A stretch of DNA of 64,000 nt from contig CM055898.1 of the NCBI GenBank assembly GCA_029582155.1, positions 21,174,839-21,238,838 of the forward strand. The letters run 5' to 3'. The position numbers and the translations under genes are program-made. Source of the DNA: Panopea generosa (Eukaryota; Mollusca; Bivalvia; Adapedonta; Hiatellidae). Positions 44,093 through 54,477 of the stretch are shown here, in pieces (position 1 is the stretch's first letter; each line of letters opens with the position of its first letter). Under the pieces are notes generated by a model. That model searched no databases and was not told the DNA's origin. It saw only the letters and a list, made by a program, of their open reading frames with translations.

Positions 44093-44399
44093 TGAAATCG
44101 TAAGCTTAACTGTATCCAGACGAAAAATTATCACAATTTTATTACTTATAGATCTTTTAAAAAAATTAACGATTCTAACTTCTTAAACGACCTCGAAATC
44201 CATTTGGATGCAATAAATAATCATACAAATGTTGATGACATGCTAGAACATTAGATAAATTTATTCTTAAAAGTAGCAGACAAACATGCCCCAATAAAGA
44301 AACATAGAACAAAGCATAACACACAACAAGAATAGATAAGTACTAGCATTTTAGATAGCATGAAGGTTAGAAATAATTATAAAACCAACGGGGATATAG

Positions 44400-45886
44400 A
44401 TAAATACAAATCAGAACGAAATAAAGTTTCACAAATGATACACGATGCAAATAAAAAAATCGTATAGTACAAAAAAAGAACAGGGAAAAGATGATTCACG
44501 GTCAATATGGAAGTTGTTTAAAGAATTCGGCACGGTTAAAAGCTCTGATGATAATCAAATTCTTGGGATAAAAACATATGAAAATTGTATATCTAATGAT
44601 TTAAATATGGCTAATGTATTTAATAAATATATTGTAAACATAGCTTCGAAATTAGATGGTCCGATAGAGCATTCAAATTTTGATTTACTTGACTTTTTTG
44701 TCATGCCTCAAAACGTATTTTTAGACGTCCGAGATATAAAATTAACGTTTGTTTCAAAATATTAATCTAATTTAGATATATCCAAAGCCACAGGATTAAA
44801 TGGCTTGGTCAAAGGTTGCTAAAATAGCATCCCCTGTTATATCTGAAAGTATTATGTTTATTGTGAATTAAAATCTGCGAAATGGAATATTTCGACATAT
44901 ATGGAAAAAGGCAAAGATAAAACCATTCTACAAAAGCGGCCGGAAGGATGACGTCAATAATTATCGTCCTATATCTATTGGCAAACATACCAAAAACTTA
45001 TAGAAAAATTTATTAATATTAATTTAATGAAATTTATAGCAAATATAACTTATTGCATAAAACACAAAGTGGTTTTAGGGAAGGTCATTCAACTGAATAT
45101 GCATTAATTCGTATGATTGATAAATGGCTAACGGCCATTAATGATGGCAAGTTAGTTGGGGCTGTCATGGTCGATTTTCGGAAGGCCTTTGATCTCGTAA
45201 ATCATATTAATTTACTAACAACACTAAAGTGCTATAAATGTAGTGATCGTTTTTTGATGTGGATGAAATCTTACCTTACAAACAGAGGTCAAGTTGTCTC
45301 TATAAATTCAACAACTTCAAAAAACAATTGTATAACATCAGGGGTTCCACAGGGTTCTATTTCAGGTCCAATAATATTTATACTTTTCATAAATGATTTA
45401 CCATTGTTTATAAATAACGTTTCAACAACTGACTTATATGCAAATGACGCAACGTTATATGACATACAAACAAATACAGATATTTTAAAAGGAAACTTGC
45501 AAACTTCAATTAATCGTCTTAATATATGGTGCATTTAAAATGGTATGGTATTGAATACTGACAAAACAAAAGTAATGTTAAGAACCTCTCGTCAGAAACG
45601 ACAATATTTAAATCAAATCAATTTACAACTTACGTACAACAGTACAGAATTAACTACAATAAAAGGCGATAAAATCCTTGGAATATTTATTGACGATTGC
45701 ATGCTATGGAATAAACATTTACAATCTCTCTCAAAAAAAATTTCATCATATATCTGGCTATTATCAAAGGTTGAAGATTGTCTTTCCATCAACCATAGAA
45801 CGTTATATTATAAAGCATACATGCAACCACATTTCAGCTATTGTTATACAGTTTTGGAAAATACTTCAAATAAAAATTTTAATTAA
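44400..45886 (+). pseudogene. LINE reverse transcriptase
   Basis: The linker frame 44445-44765 ('SIWKLFKEFG', 'IANVFNKYIVN'-like) precedes the RT. 'NNYRPISI'-like sequence sits in a broken frame near 44955. The frame 45053-45535 has 'KTQSGFREGHSTEYAL', 'GAVMVDFRKAFDLVNH' (motif A, Asp intact), 'ITSGVPQGSISGPIIFILFI' (motif B) and 'STTDLYANDATLYDIQ' (motif C). In motif C the catalytic Y-A-D-D is Y-A-N-D, a single base change at 45442. The next frame, 45545-45886, gives 'VLNTDKTKVMLRT', 'ILGIFIDDCMLWNKH' and 'LYYKAYMQPHFSYC', cut off by the inverted duplication. Confidence 0.88.
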
Positions 45887-45972
45887 CTTATTTATATTTT
45901 TATTTGAAGTATTTTCCAAAACTGTATAACAATAGTTGAAATGTGGTTGCATGTATGCTTTATAATATAACG
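45801..45972. repeat. 77-bp inverted duplication inside the LINE ORF
   Basis: 45801-45877 and 45896-45972 are reverse complements with a single mismatch (cagcta against caacta), around an 18-bp AT spacer. The left arm is the coding strand of the LINE ('RTLYYKAYMQPHFSYCYTVL'). The right arm is the same piece copied backwards, replacing part of the ORF; coding resumes at 45973 with 'RRAxRYILGNEYESLYI'-like sequence. Confidence 0.95.
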
Positions 45973-46790
45973 CCGAGCGTGCAGATATATTTTAGGAAAT
46001 GAATATGAAAGTCTTTATATTTCATTCGAAAGACTGAATATTTTATCTATCGTTCAAACTGTTTTTCTACAAACGGCAAAACTCATGTATCACATAGCAA
46101 ATGGTACAGCTCTGCAATATTCATGTGAACTATTCAAGTTCGGTGAGTCAATCAATAATACATCCATCATGTTGCTTTCACGCTCAAATAAAAATGTCTT
46201 TATTCCGAAACCTAGAATAGAACTGTTTAAAGGTAGTCTATCATATTCGGATGCAATTATTTGGAATAGTATTCCGCTTAGTATAAGAAACGCGTGTTCG
46301 TTTACTGTTCTTGCAAGTAATGTTTGATTTAGATAAAAGAAAATTGAGATTAGAAATACATGTACTTCCAACAGCGATATGCTTAATAAATACCATACCG
46401 TTATTAGTTTTTGTAAAAAAAAAAAAGATTTTTGTTTTGTTTCTATCGATTTTATTATTGTTGTGTTGTTTTTCCTATATTATGTTCAAATTTACATGTA
46501 CAATTGCATGTATCTAAATTGAAATATGTTCTTTATACGAATATAAAAAGTGAGAGTGTATGTATGTGTATGTGTATGCGTTCGAGTAAATGAGAGCTGT
46601 AACCAGGAGCATAGTGTGAGAATTTTTTTAATCTATAATGTGTAAAATATGCAGCAGATGAATGAAAGTTTTTTTCTTTTTGAAAATATATATGTACTTG
46701 TTTGTTTATACAAGGGCCTCAAGGAAGATTGGTTTACCAATTGAGTTACCCACTTTTAATAAAGAAATTACTTACTTACTTACTTACTTA
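45973..46790 (+). pseudogene. LINE post-RT C-terminus and 3' UTR
   Basis: The frame 46085-46327 reads 'KLMYHIANGTALQYSCELFK' (matching 'LxYKxxNGxAPxYLxxLF' in CR1/L2-like LINEs), then 'NKNVFIPKPRIELFKGSLSY' and 'IIWNSIPLSIRNACS', the typical end. A stop follows at 46325. The UTR is AT-rich with 'tgtatgtatgtgtatgtgta' near 46558 and ends in the CTTA tail. Confidence 0.82.
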
Positions 46791-46799
46791 ACTGTTGTG

Positions 46800-47110
46800 A
46801 TATATTGGAAAAAATATACATAGAATACAAAATTGGAATTAAATTGCAAATAACTTTTTAAAATGCACGGCAACCCCTCGTTTTTATCACATACTATTAA
46901 CGTTCTTGTTTTTACAAACGTTGACACAAAATATAAAAAAAATCTAATTATCCAATAAAGCATTTATTTAATTGAATATATTCATCATATTAAGTAATCA
47001 TGAAAAATGTGGGTGAGGTATTTCTGTTTTGTGCAAAAGAGTTAATGACTTAAAATAATATTTTCTTTTTTTCTATAATTCAAAATGTATAAACATGGTA
47101 TAGTTTATAT
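46800..47110 (+). repeat. Local repeat, copy C (diverged)
   Basis: A weaker match to 42945-43325 (shared 'aaaatatacat.gaa', 'ttgacacaaaatataaaaaaa', 'tctataattcaaaatgtataaacatgg'), lying just after the LINE tail. If real, the LINE was inserted near or within this repeat family. Confidence 0.45.
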
Positions 47111-47865
47111 GTTTTTCCTAAACATTAAAATCTCAGCATGTGGTATTTTTAAGAAAGGATATTGCACAAAGTAGCGCGGTTACACCTGTAAATTTTAATA
47201 TATAAACCCATACTTTTATAGTCGGTAAAGGTTAATGACATTTTGTGCAAAAAAAATAGAAAACTCTAAATACTTTCATTTAACGAGTCAACGTCCTTAA
47301 GTGTTTAAGACATCAAACATTTAAGTTTCGGAACGGTTCCCCGTATACGAATAGCGGAAGTAGAGTAGTATTACCGCTACCAGCGGGAGAGGGACACCCT
47401 TCCCACACACTACCCCTATGTTTCCTTTCTGCAACTACTTAAGTGCTCTTACACCAATTAAAGTATCGTTTACCTACAAAATACGTATAATTACGCTAAG
47501 TTACTTATAAAGACAAGCCGTTCCTTTTAAGAGGACTTTTTATAAATTAAAATAAAAACAGTATCTTGCATTTTGTGTATTGTAAATGGATAATAGATGG
47601 ATGTTGTGTGTTTAATATCGATTGAAAAGCTTACGATGGCTTATGTTTAATTGTTGCAACATGGACATAGGTCTTGTGATGTTTTACTTGTATATAACAA
47701 ACCGTTAAAAATGACCCCATGTCTGATAAAGATTTAACACTGATCAGTTTTCAACGACTGTTTTGATCAGAATTTAATCAGAATTTAATATTGAAGTGTG
47801 ACCCGAGATAATTTTCAACATAAAAAAAATGACCCTTGAAATCATTTTTCAACGAGGTAAATATT
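47111..47865. other. Non-coding, nothing recognised
   Basis: No gene recognised. A less AT-rich patch at 47330-47420 has no RNA-like or coding signature that I can name. Confidence 0.4.
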
Positions 47866-48965
47866 TAATGTTACACCGGCTATCAAAGAACATCAAACAG
47901 GAAAACTCTCAGGTGATCGTGCTAAGATGCGCGAGGAGAACATCGATACATTTCCGGAAGATGATACTGATTGAGCACACTCGCACGTAAATCATCAAAT
48001 CATAAAGCACGTGCTAAAAATTCAAAATATGAAGAAAAACTACCAATTCAAGAACAACAGCAACAAGTTGTGAATCAGACTGTTAATAAATAGATTTAGG
48101 CATGTGGCAGTAAAAGACAATAATAGTCATTATGTTAGTGTCTCTTGTGTTAAAACAGCCCAATGTGATTCAGTTGAAAATGTACCTATTTGTCAGAGTA
48201 CATTGCATGTTGATATTGCACATACATCCGGCGATACAAGAGATATCACATTTCATGTCAACAAACAGTTGAAGTTAATAGTGAAATAATATATGGTGAT
48301 GTATATCGAACCTATTTCAGAGGTCGTTTCTAACCCAGTTCAACATTTCAAACAAATCCCCGTCATAATGTCTCGCAATACACGGAACGTTGGCTCCAGT
48401 GTCAAGATTTCGGTTTAACAGAATGAGTCACGTGATACCATGGGTGATTATACTTATTCACAAGGTTCTTTTCAGAGTAAAATCAAGAGAGTGCAAAACC
48501 ATACTGAGGATTTTGAAGTTCAAGATAGGTATTTTAATTCATCTTTTAGGCACGTATATGATATGTCCTATAATATTATTTGTAGCGATGAAGAGTCGGA
48601 TTTTGTTGAGCATATACGTAAATGACCAATCAGTTTGATTGTTGGGGGGTTTATACCATCAATCACAGAGGATATGTTACTAAGCGTGATCTAAAGGTAA
48701 CAAAGGTCTCTGTCCTGTCTTTAGAAACAATAAATTTGACTCAGCTGTGATAAGTTTAAATGTAGAGGATGACGACGACGTTCACCTGTTAGAAAATTCC
48801 TTCTTTTGACCTAATGGTATTATTGATTGTAGAAAATGGGTACCTCGGTCTAAACTCAAGGGTGCAAATAGAAGGCGTAGACTAAGTGGGGTTTAGAATA
48901 AATGGAAGAACAGTGGTTACTAAAGCAATTGTCTGGTCATAGAAGCACTGTATCAGAGGACAAAT
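47866..48965 (+). pseudogene. Retroelement ORF1-like protein remnant
   Basis: From 48104 the frame reads 'HYVSVSCVKTAQCDSVENVP' without a known motif. After stops, 'IICSDEESDFVEHIRK' (48560-48625) leads, through two frame changes, to 'VGGFIPSITEDM', 'NNKFDSAVISLNVEDDDDVH' and 'LLENSFF' (about 48640-48810), then 'CRKWVPRSKLKGANRRRRLS'. A 'FYVGGFxPSITExx...VIRLNVEDxxxxxLLExxxFWPxGxxCRxW' layout is one I recall in uncharacterised bivalve proteins that look like ORF1/gag products, possibly RRM-fold. The element type is not identified. At least six lesions. Confidence 0.5.
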
Positions 48966-49400
48966 GTAACTGACTATAATCCTTACTTAAAACTATATGG
49001 AGTGTTGATGAATAAGTAGAATTTGATACATTAATTGTACAGTAATTATTATTTTGTTATCATGTCGTTTGCAAAATCTCCTTTAAGAAGGAAATAATGA
49101 GGCCATTAACGACACTTACATGTACATGCATATTCATAGCATATATGACAGCTGCTCGCATGTACAGTGATTTTTATCTTTGTTTTATAATTTAATTTCT
49201 AATTAATCGGGTATCCTATAATTATCTATTGATATGCAACAGCATAAAGGAGGCAAATCGTCAGACCTCGTGCTGCATCATTGTACACGTTATACACTTC
49301 ATAAAGTACATGTTATCACCAATAAAAGTTAGTATTTGTTCAAAATTTAATTTTATGACAACAAAACGGTTGAGGAAAAGCTATTTTACAATATAGTTTT
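48966..49400. other. Non-coding, nothing recognised
   Basis: AT-rich spacer between two oppositely oriented ORF1-like remnants. Confidence 0.35.
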
Positions 49401-50310
49401 TTCTCTATGCTGTGGGCCATGGAAGGTCTACCCATTTTTGGTATTCGCCATACTTGATCTCATGTTTGTTTCCCACTTTATTCTTATAGAACAAACGGCT
49501 TTCTCTGGTTCACACACTGTCCAATTCGTCTGGCATTTTCTTTTTAAGACACGCTAAAACGTGTTGATTTATAGCTGTAAGGTCTTCATTTATGAATATC
49601 CAAGTGCCTTTTAATTCCATTTTGTTTTTTAATTTTTTTTTCTTGTCATTCTAGAAACAAATTTAAAAATTATTTGTCATTTTCCATTTTTTTATTGGCC
49701 AGTCGATGTGATATGTCAGTGTGTTCATGTTTCAAGTTTAAGCCATTTTTCTTTGAATTCAATGTTTTAGTAACTGCTTATGTTGTTTGTTCCATGCTTT
49801 CGTATTCGTTTATTTTGTATATTCAATTTATTCTGATATTGTTACGTCTTCCGTATTGTTCCATATCGTTTAGTTTTTCTTGCGTTTTTTCTCTCTATAT
49901 CTGTTATTGTTTTTGTCATTCTGGTGTTGTCTGATTTTTGTTTTTGATTTTTCTGTTCCAAGGTTTTTACTTTCATTTTCAGTTCATCATTATCTTGTTC
50001 TTTCTCAAACAATTTACTTTCCAACAGTTCAATTCTGTGAAATATTGATTTCAGTTATTCCCCTTTCATTTGGGAAAATACTGTCTTAATGAAATCTTTC
50101 AGGTCGTCGTCATCTTTTGTGATCACTTTGGCCAATTTCTTATTAATGTTTAATAATTGTTGACTTACGTCTTCCATATTTATTGTGCTCTCTTCTATGC
50201 TTTCTATACCTTTACTTTCTTTTGCATGTTTACTTTTTCTATCTTTGTTCCTTAATGTCATAGGCGTGTTACTTCCACTACTGTCGAGATCACTCACGCT
50301 GCTCTTTTAG
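49401..50310 (-). pseudogene. LINE ORF1-like coiled-coil protein remnant
   Basis: The minus-strand frame 50055-50297 starts 'MSDLDSSGSNTPMTLRNKDR' and includes 'MEDVSQQLLNINKKLAKVIT' and 'DDLKDFIKTVF'. After one stop, the frame 49842-50024 continues 'ELLESKLFEKEQDNDELKMK' and 'VKTLEQKNQKQKSD', a heptad-rich coiled coil. Further on, around 49560-49410, 'KNKVGNKHEIKYGEYQKW' and 'DLPWP' appear in a broken frame. A charged head, coiled coil and 'KYGExxxWxDLPWP'-type end fit an ORF1 protein of a LINE, by recollection of bivalve LINE ORF1s. No RT follows on this strand. Identity is uncertain beyond the coiled coil. Confidence 0.6.
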
Positions 50311-50628
50311 CCACGTTTTCGCTTTTTGTCGCTGTCTCTATGTCTTCCGTTTTCTTTAATATGTGTGTCATAACTTTTTCTGAACAGTATACTTAATTAA
50401 TTTCTGAGCGTGACTTGTTTACATAATTGTTTTCCAATAGTACATTGTTAAAAACTATTAGTATTATAAACTTTTATCTGTATCTGCAATCATGGTCCGA
50501 TATGTGCTTTTACCACTGTATATAAATGACCTTATATGAAAGTTACATAGTGGCGTCCATATTTTTCAAATATCTCAAGATTTAAAACATTTGAAGGTTG
50601 TCAGTTTGAATCGATATAATAACCAAGG

Positions 50629-50860
50629 GCCGTATTCATGAAGCTTCTTAGATTTATTTTTATCTAAGATATTCAAAATGTTCTTAACTTTTCATCTTAA
50701 ATCAATATTTTCATCTAAGATTAATACTAATTCTTAAGTGTTATTCAGAAAGCATCTTAGTGAATACATCGTCTCAGAATAAAACGTTTTTCCTCTCAAC
50801 TGTAAGATAAGATAGGTGTATTAAATATTTAATAAATTTCTTAAAACCTGTCACTTTGTT
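50629..50860. mobile_element. MITE-like 'GGGCCGTATTCATGAAGC' element
   Basis: The element begins 'gggccgtattcatgaagcttcttag' and contains a second, looser 'tattcagaaagcatcttag' (about 50742), plus many 'atcttaag/ctaagat' words in both orientations. From memory 'GGGCCGTATTCATxAAGCxTCTTA' starts a MITE family common in marine invertebrates. The far terminal repeat was not found, so this is a fragment or the limits are wrong. Confidence 0.45.
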
Positions 50861-51043
50861 CAAAGACATGATATGAGCACCAAAAATATTATTTAAGCAC
50901 GATTTCAGCATGCATGTGTCATTAGACTTTATCAACTGCTACTAAAGATAAACATTTTGTATTGATTTACCTTTATTCTTTATTTGAAGTTTATATATTT
51001 ATCCATTATGTATACTTGACAGCTAAAGCGGTTGCAATTATTT

Positions 51044-51112
51044 GTCCGTCCGTCCGTCCGTCCGTCCGTCCGTCCGTCCGTCCGTCTTCGTTCGTTCGTT
51101 CGATCGTTCGTT

Positions 51113-51143
<31 letters not shown>

Positions 51144-51155
51144 TCGTTCTTTCGT
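51044..51155. repeat. Compound (TCCG)n-(TTCG)n microsatellite
   Basis: TCCG units fill 51044-51086 and TTCG units (with single-base variants GATCG, GCTCG) fill 51087-51155. The two motifs differ by one transition, so one probably arose from the other. Frames on both strands made of Arg/Ser/Pro or Thr/Asn/Glu/Arg repeats are artefacts. Confidence 0.95.
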
Positions 51156-51384
51156 TTGTTGTTTGAATGTTTAGCAACATGTCTACGTCATCGAGGGCTA
51201 AAACGTGACAAGTTAACCTTACTCCTTTTCTTGCATTCTAGAAGGTCAACCAATACTCGAGCACGCCTATCTCTGCAAGTAACTGATGATGTTCCCAGAT
51301 AAATCAACGGCGTGAGGCAAATGACAATAAGGTGCAATGCCGTTTATCAGTCAATCAACGCATAGCCTATGACTGGGCGGTGTG

Positions 51385-52410
51385 TCAGTTTTGGTAGAGT
51401 GCCGAGTGTCGAATAGGAAATTTGAGTGCCGAGTAAGAAAATCGAGTATCGAATAAGAAAATGGTTTTGGTTGTTAAACACCCAATTAGAAAATAGGATA
51501 GTTTAATGATGACGGCCATTATCAAGGGTCTATTATTTGTATGAGATGAATTGGAGAAAAAAAATCCATCATCATTGCATCCATATGGAATAGACAAATC
51601 GCACCCACTGGGTCAAAATTGCAAGGAACTTGGCAAAGCTTGTCTCTGCATGTAAGTTTGACCAAGAGAGTGAGTTCATTCTATCACACTAAATTATAAT
51701 GATGGATTTCTATATTCTTACTCGATTTTCTTACATGACACTCAGATATTTGATTTTCAACTTGATACTCAATTTCTTAACTCAACAGTTAGAACTTCTA
51801 TTTAAATTCCAACTAAACATATTTAAAAATATTTGTTTTACATAACTTATTATATTCTAAGAGAAGTCTGCAATTTTCTCTGTCATTCAAAACTGTTATG
51901 TCGGTTTAAAATAATGAAGAAACTTTGATGGTTTTCAACTAAAAATCTACATCAAATATAACAGTATATATTTTGTTTTAATGTCATATAGATGAGAAAC
52001 TCAATTATCACTTTGAATTATTTTGGGTTATACCAGCAGCAAACAAACTGTAAACAAACTCTGGCCATTTCAACGGGTACATTAATGACTCTGTCTCACT
52101 AGCTTTTTTTTAATACCCAATCATGGATAAAACATTAATTGCTGATCAGTGTCTCTTTATATAACGTAGTCAAACTTACTAAGTGTTTTATTTGATATCA
52201 AATAGTAGTAAAACAACCTTATTTATTTTGTAAAACATTTTACTTGTTTATTTGAAAACTTGACCTTCATGAATAGCTATTTTTATAATGTCTTGTGATC
52301 ATATTGATTTAAAATAGCATTATATTAATAGGCTTTCATATGTATAAGTATTTCTAATTTCTTGCTCGACACTCTACTTTGTTACTCAACATTTACATTT
52401 GTAGCAGCGT
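51385..52410. repeat. Dispersed short 'GAGTGTCGAGTAAGAAA' repeats in both orientations
   Basis: Plus-strand units at 51397-51465 ('gagtgccgagtgtcgaatag', 'gagtgccgagtaagaaaatc', 'gagtatcgaataagaaaat'). Inverted units at 51712-51785 ('attcttactcgattttctta', 'gatactcaatttcttaactc') and at 52350-52398 ('tttctaatttcttgctcgac', 'actctactttgttactcaac'). The intervening DNA shows no coding. The inverted arrangement could be a loosely paired MITE, but ends cannot be set. Confidence 0.6.
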
Positions 52411-52649
52411 TTGTTTTATGTCTACACTATTTGTATAAAAGAGAGTCCTAAAATCGTATATTTGTATTGGAAAAATGTTTATCTAGAAACAATATTTAAA
52501 AAAAAACGATGATATCTTTCACAGAGAAATCCTTTTCTCTCACTTCCGCTTATAGAACAAACGGATTTTCCCCATGGAAGAAAACACTATATTCAACGTC
52601 ACGTGATAGCTTGCTCACATGGCCCGACAAAAATCTGAAATTAAATCAT

Positions 52650-52949
52650 GTTTTTGTAATCTATTTCCTTATCCACAAATCTTAATCATATACATTTTCA
52701 CATCTGCGTTAACATTTAAGGACTTAATTTTGTCGTAGGAAACCGTAAAAGATAGATAGAGGTTATGTCAGAATAATGACGTCGGCGTTTATATTTATAT
52801 ATATTTATGACGTCTTGCTTACAGTCAAGAAAAAGGTCAAAGTAAAAACTATTTAAACAATCAATGTGCGAAGAAATTAACAGGTGTAATTTCTGGTAAA
52901 TACTTTTAGTATGCACTTTAAAATGTCCATTTCTTCATATACGAGGGGC
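52650..52949 (+). repeat. ~300-bp repeat X, copy 1
   Basis: It runs from 'tttttgtaatctatttcctt' to 'catatacgaggggcattc' and includes two 'tgacgtc' boxes ('aatgacgtcggcgt' and 'atgacgtcttgct') and a 'tcatatacgagg' end. It is directly followed by copy 2 after one base of spacer. It stops within about 10 bp of the mariner-like terminus that copies 2 and 3 continue into. Confidence 0.92.
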
Positions 52950-52954
52950 ATTCG

Positions 52955-53389
52955 TTTTTTTGTAATCTATTTCCTTATCTACAAATCGTAGTAATCATAT
53001 CCATTTTCACATCTACGTTAATATTTTAGGACTTGATTTTGTCGTAGGAAACCGTAAATAATAGATAGACGTTATGTCAGAATAATGACGTCGGCGTATA
53101 TATTTATATATATTTATGACGTCTTGCTAACATACAAGAAAAAGATCAAAGTAAAAACTATTTAAACAATCAATGTCAAAGAAATTACCAGGTGTAATTT
53201 CCGGTAAATACTTTAAGTATGCGCTTTTAAATGTCCATTTCTTCATATACGAGGGCATTCAAAAAGTTTCATATAATTATTACAGAACGTGCACAAAATG
53301 TTCGTGATCTTATAGGTCGTTTCTATTGCTATGTACACCGAAAATGTCAACACAATAAGTTTTGCTATCGCAAAGTTATAAGGGTTTAA
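52955..53389 (+). repeat. Repeat X copy 2 plus mariner-like 5' end
   Basis: The X unit (52955-53245) continues from 53246 into 'tacgagggcattcaaaaag', the style of a mariner terminal inverted repeat, and about 140 bp of mariner 5' region ending 'cgcaaagttataagggttta'. At 53390 the sequence changes to the YR element gag. Compared with copy 3 the match covers the full ~435 bp with few differences. Confidence 0.92.
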
Positions 53390-53394
53390 ATGGG

Positions 53395-54302
53395 GAGGAC
53401 AGTATTTACTCATTCATAGACACGGTTCTTCAGCAGATGCAGGAACAGGGCATATTGTTGCCTGCCTCCAATAATATATCTCCCAGTCATGCTGTTGATG
53501 TTGCATCAGTAGACAGTTCGGTTACGTCGGATACATTTCCGCAGTCATCTGCCACGGTGATTTCTGTGGACACGGTCTCGGGTCCACTTTCGACTGCGAT
53601 TCCTGGATTCTCGGCAGTTCCTTCCACCAGTGTTGTTTAGGCGTCTACTGCATTGGAACAATTCAGTACCTGTAACACTCCAGGTGCTTATCTTCAGTGT
53701 CTAAACATGTGTCAGAAAAACTGAGTTCAGCTATTTGTTCAGATCAGGTCATTGACTTAGCAGCACTACTGCCAGGTCAGACAAGTGAGACAATGATGGT
53801 CCATGTCACTGAGGGCGGTGCCTTACAGCTACAACCAAAGACTAAATCAAAAATGCTGGGTATTGTCTTGTGCCAAAAAGCTTTCAATATTTTCATTGAC
53901 GTATATGTCAGGAAACACCCAGATGCCATATCTGACTTGCTTGTTTATGTCGCTCTAGTTAAAGAGTTGGTACAGGTTTGGGGTCAGCAGGTTTTTCTGT
54001 ACTATGACCAACATTTTCGAGAGCAAAGTCAGTTGCACGGTTTGCCTTGGGGTGTTATGCACCGGGAATTGCGGATGCGTGCCGCTGCACTTAACTCTGG
54101 CAGGCTTACTTCATCAGCCCCTGTTCAAAATCGGAATTGTTTTGCATATAACAGGCGGTCGGGTTGCAAGGTTAGGTCTTGTCAATATCCACACATATGC
54201 CAGTTGTGCAGTGGGGCGCATCCTCGATTCTTGTGTCGCAATCATGAAAAGAACAAACTGTCTACTCCTGCTCCTCAGGTACAGCCTCAACATCTTGTCT
54301 AA
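53395..54302 (+). pseudogene. YR-element gag with Cys/His cluster
   Basis: The first frame (53362-53637) has 'DSIYSFIDTVLQQMQEQGIL', then a Ser/Val-rich linker and a stop. The second (53697-54299, 201 residues, open) has 'SKHVSEKLSSAICSDQVIDL' and 'AALLPG' ('VSxKLxxxIWxxEYIDLxxLL' in DIRS gags), 'AFNIFIDVYVRKHPDAISDL' ('FxxFxxVYxxxxPxxxxxLLxY'), and 'YYDQHFREQSQLHGLPWGVM'. It ends with 'CFAYNRRSGCKVRSCQYPHI' and 'CQLCSGAHPRFLC', a CCCH-type plus C-x2-C...H...C cluster. This is the longest undamaged coding block of the window's YR elements. Function in relatives: RNA binding and particle formation. Confidence 0.85.
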
Positions 54303-54477
54303 CCCGACGCTTTAGTAAATAAGCAGTCAAATCAGACCTTTCGTGGGCAATATCAAAGGCGGCCCCCTACCAACGCCAATTTAACATGACATGTTAACTC
54401 TAATTTTGACTGAATATGAGTCTGAAGAAAGGATATATCGTTTTAAATATAGTGTTTAATATGGTTTTCGGATTCCA

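Larger units (their letters stand above)
43573..46791 (+). mobile_element. LINE (CR1/L2-like), 5'-truncated, inactive
   Basis: Order on the + strand: partial AP endonuclease, linker, RT, post-RT domain, 3' UTR, 'aataaagaaatta' and a (CTTA)n tail at 46768-46791. The post-RT end ('IPKPRIELFKGSLSYSD', 'IIWNSIPLSIRN') is the 'VPKPxxxxxKxSxxYxGxxxWNSLP' ending of CR1/L2-type LINEs. A 77-bp inverted duplication and many frame breaks lie inside. The same 3' end is seen in the fragment at 3.8-4.3 kb. Clade assignment is inference from the C-terminus and tail. Confidence 0.85.

Noticed and set aside
50980..51302. Arg/Ser- and Thr/Asn/Glu-rich open frames
   Set aside because: Artefacts of the TCCG/TTCG microsatellite.
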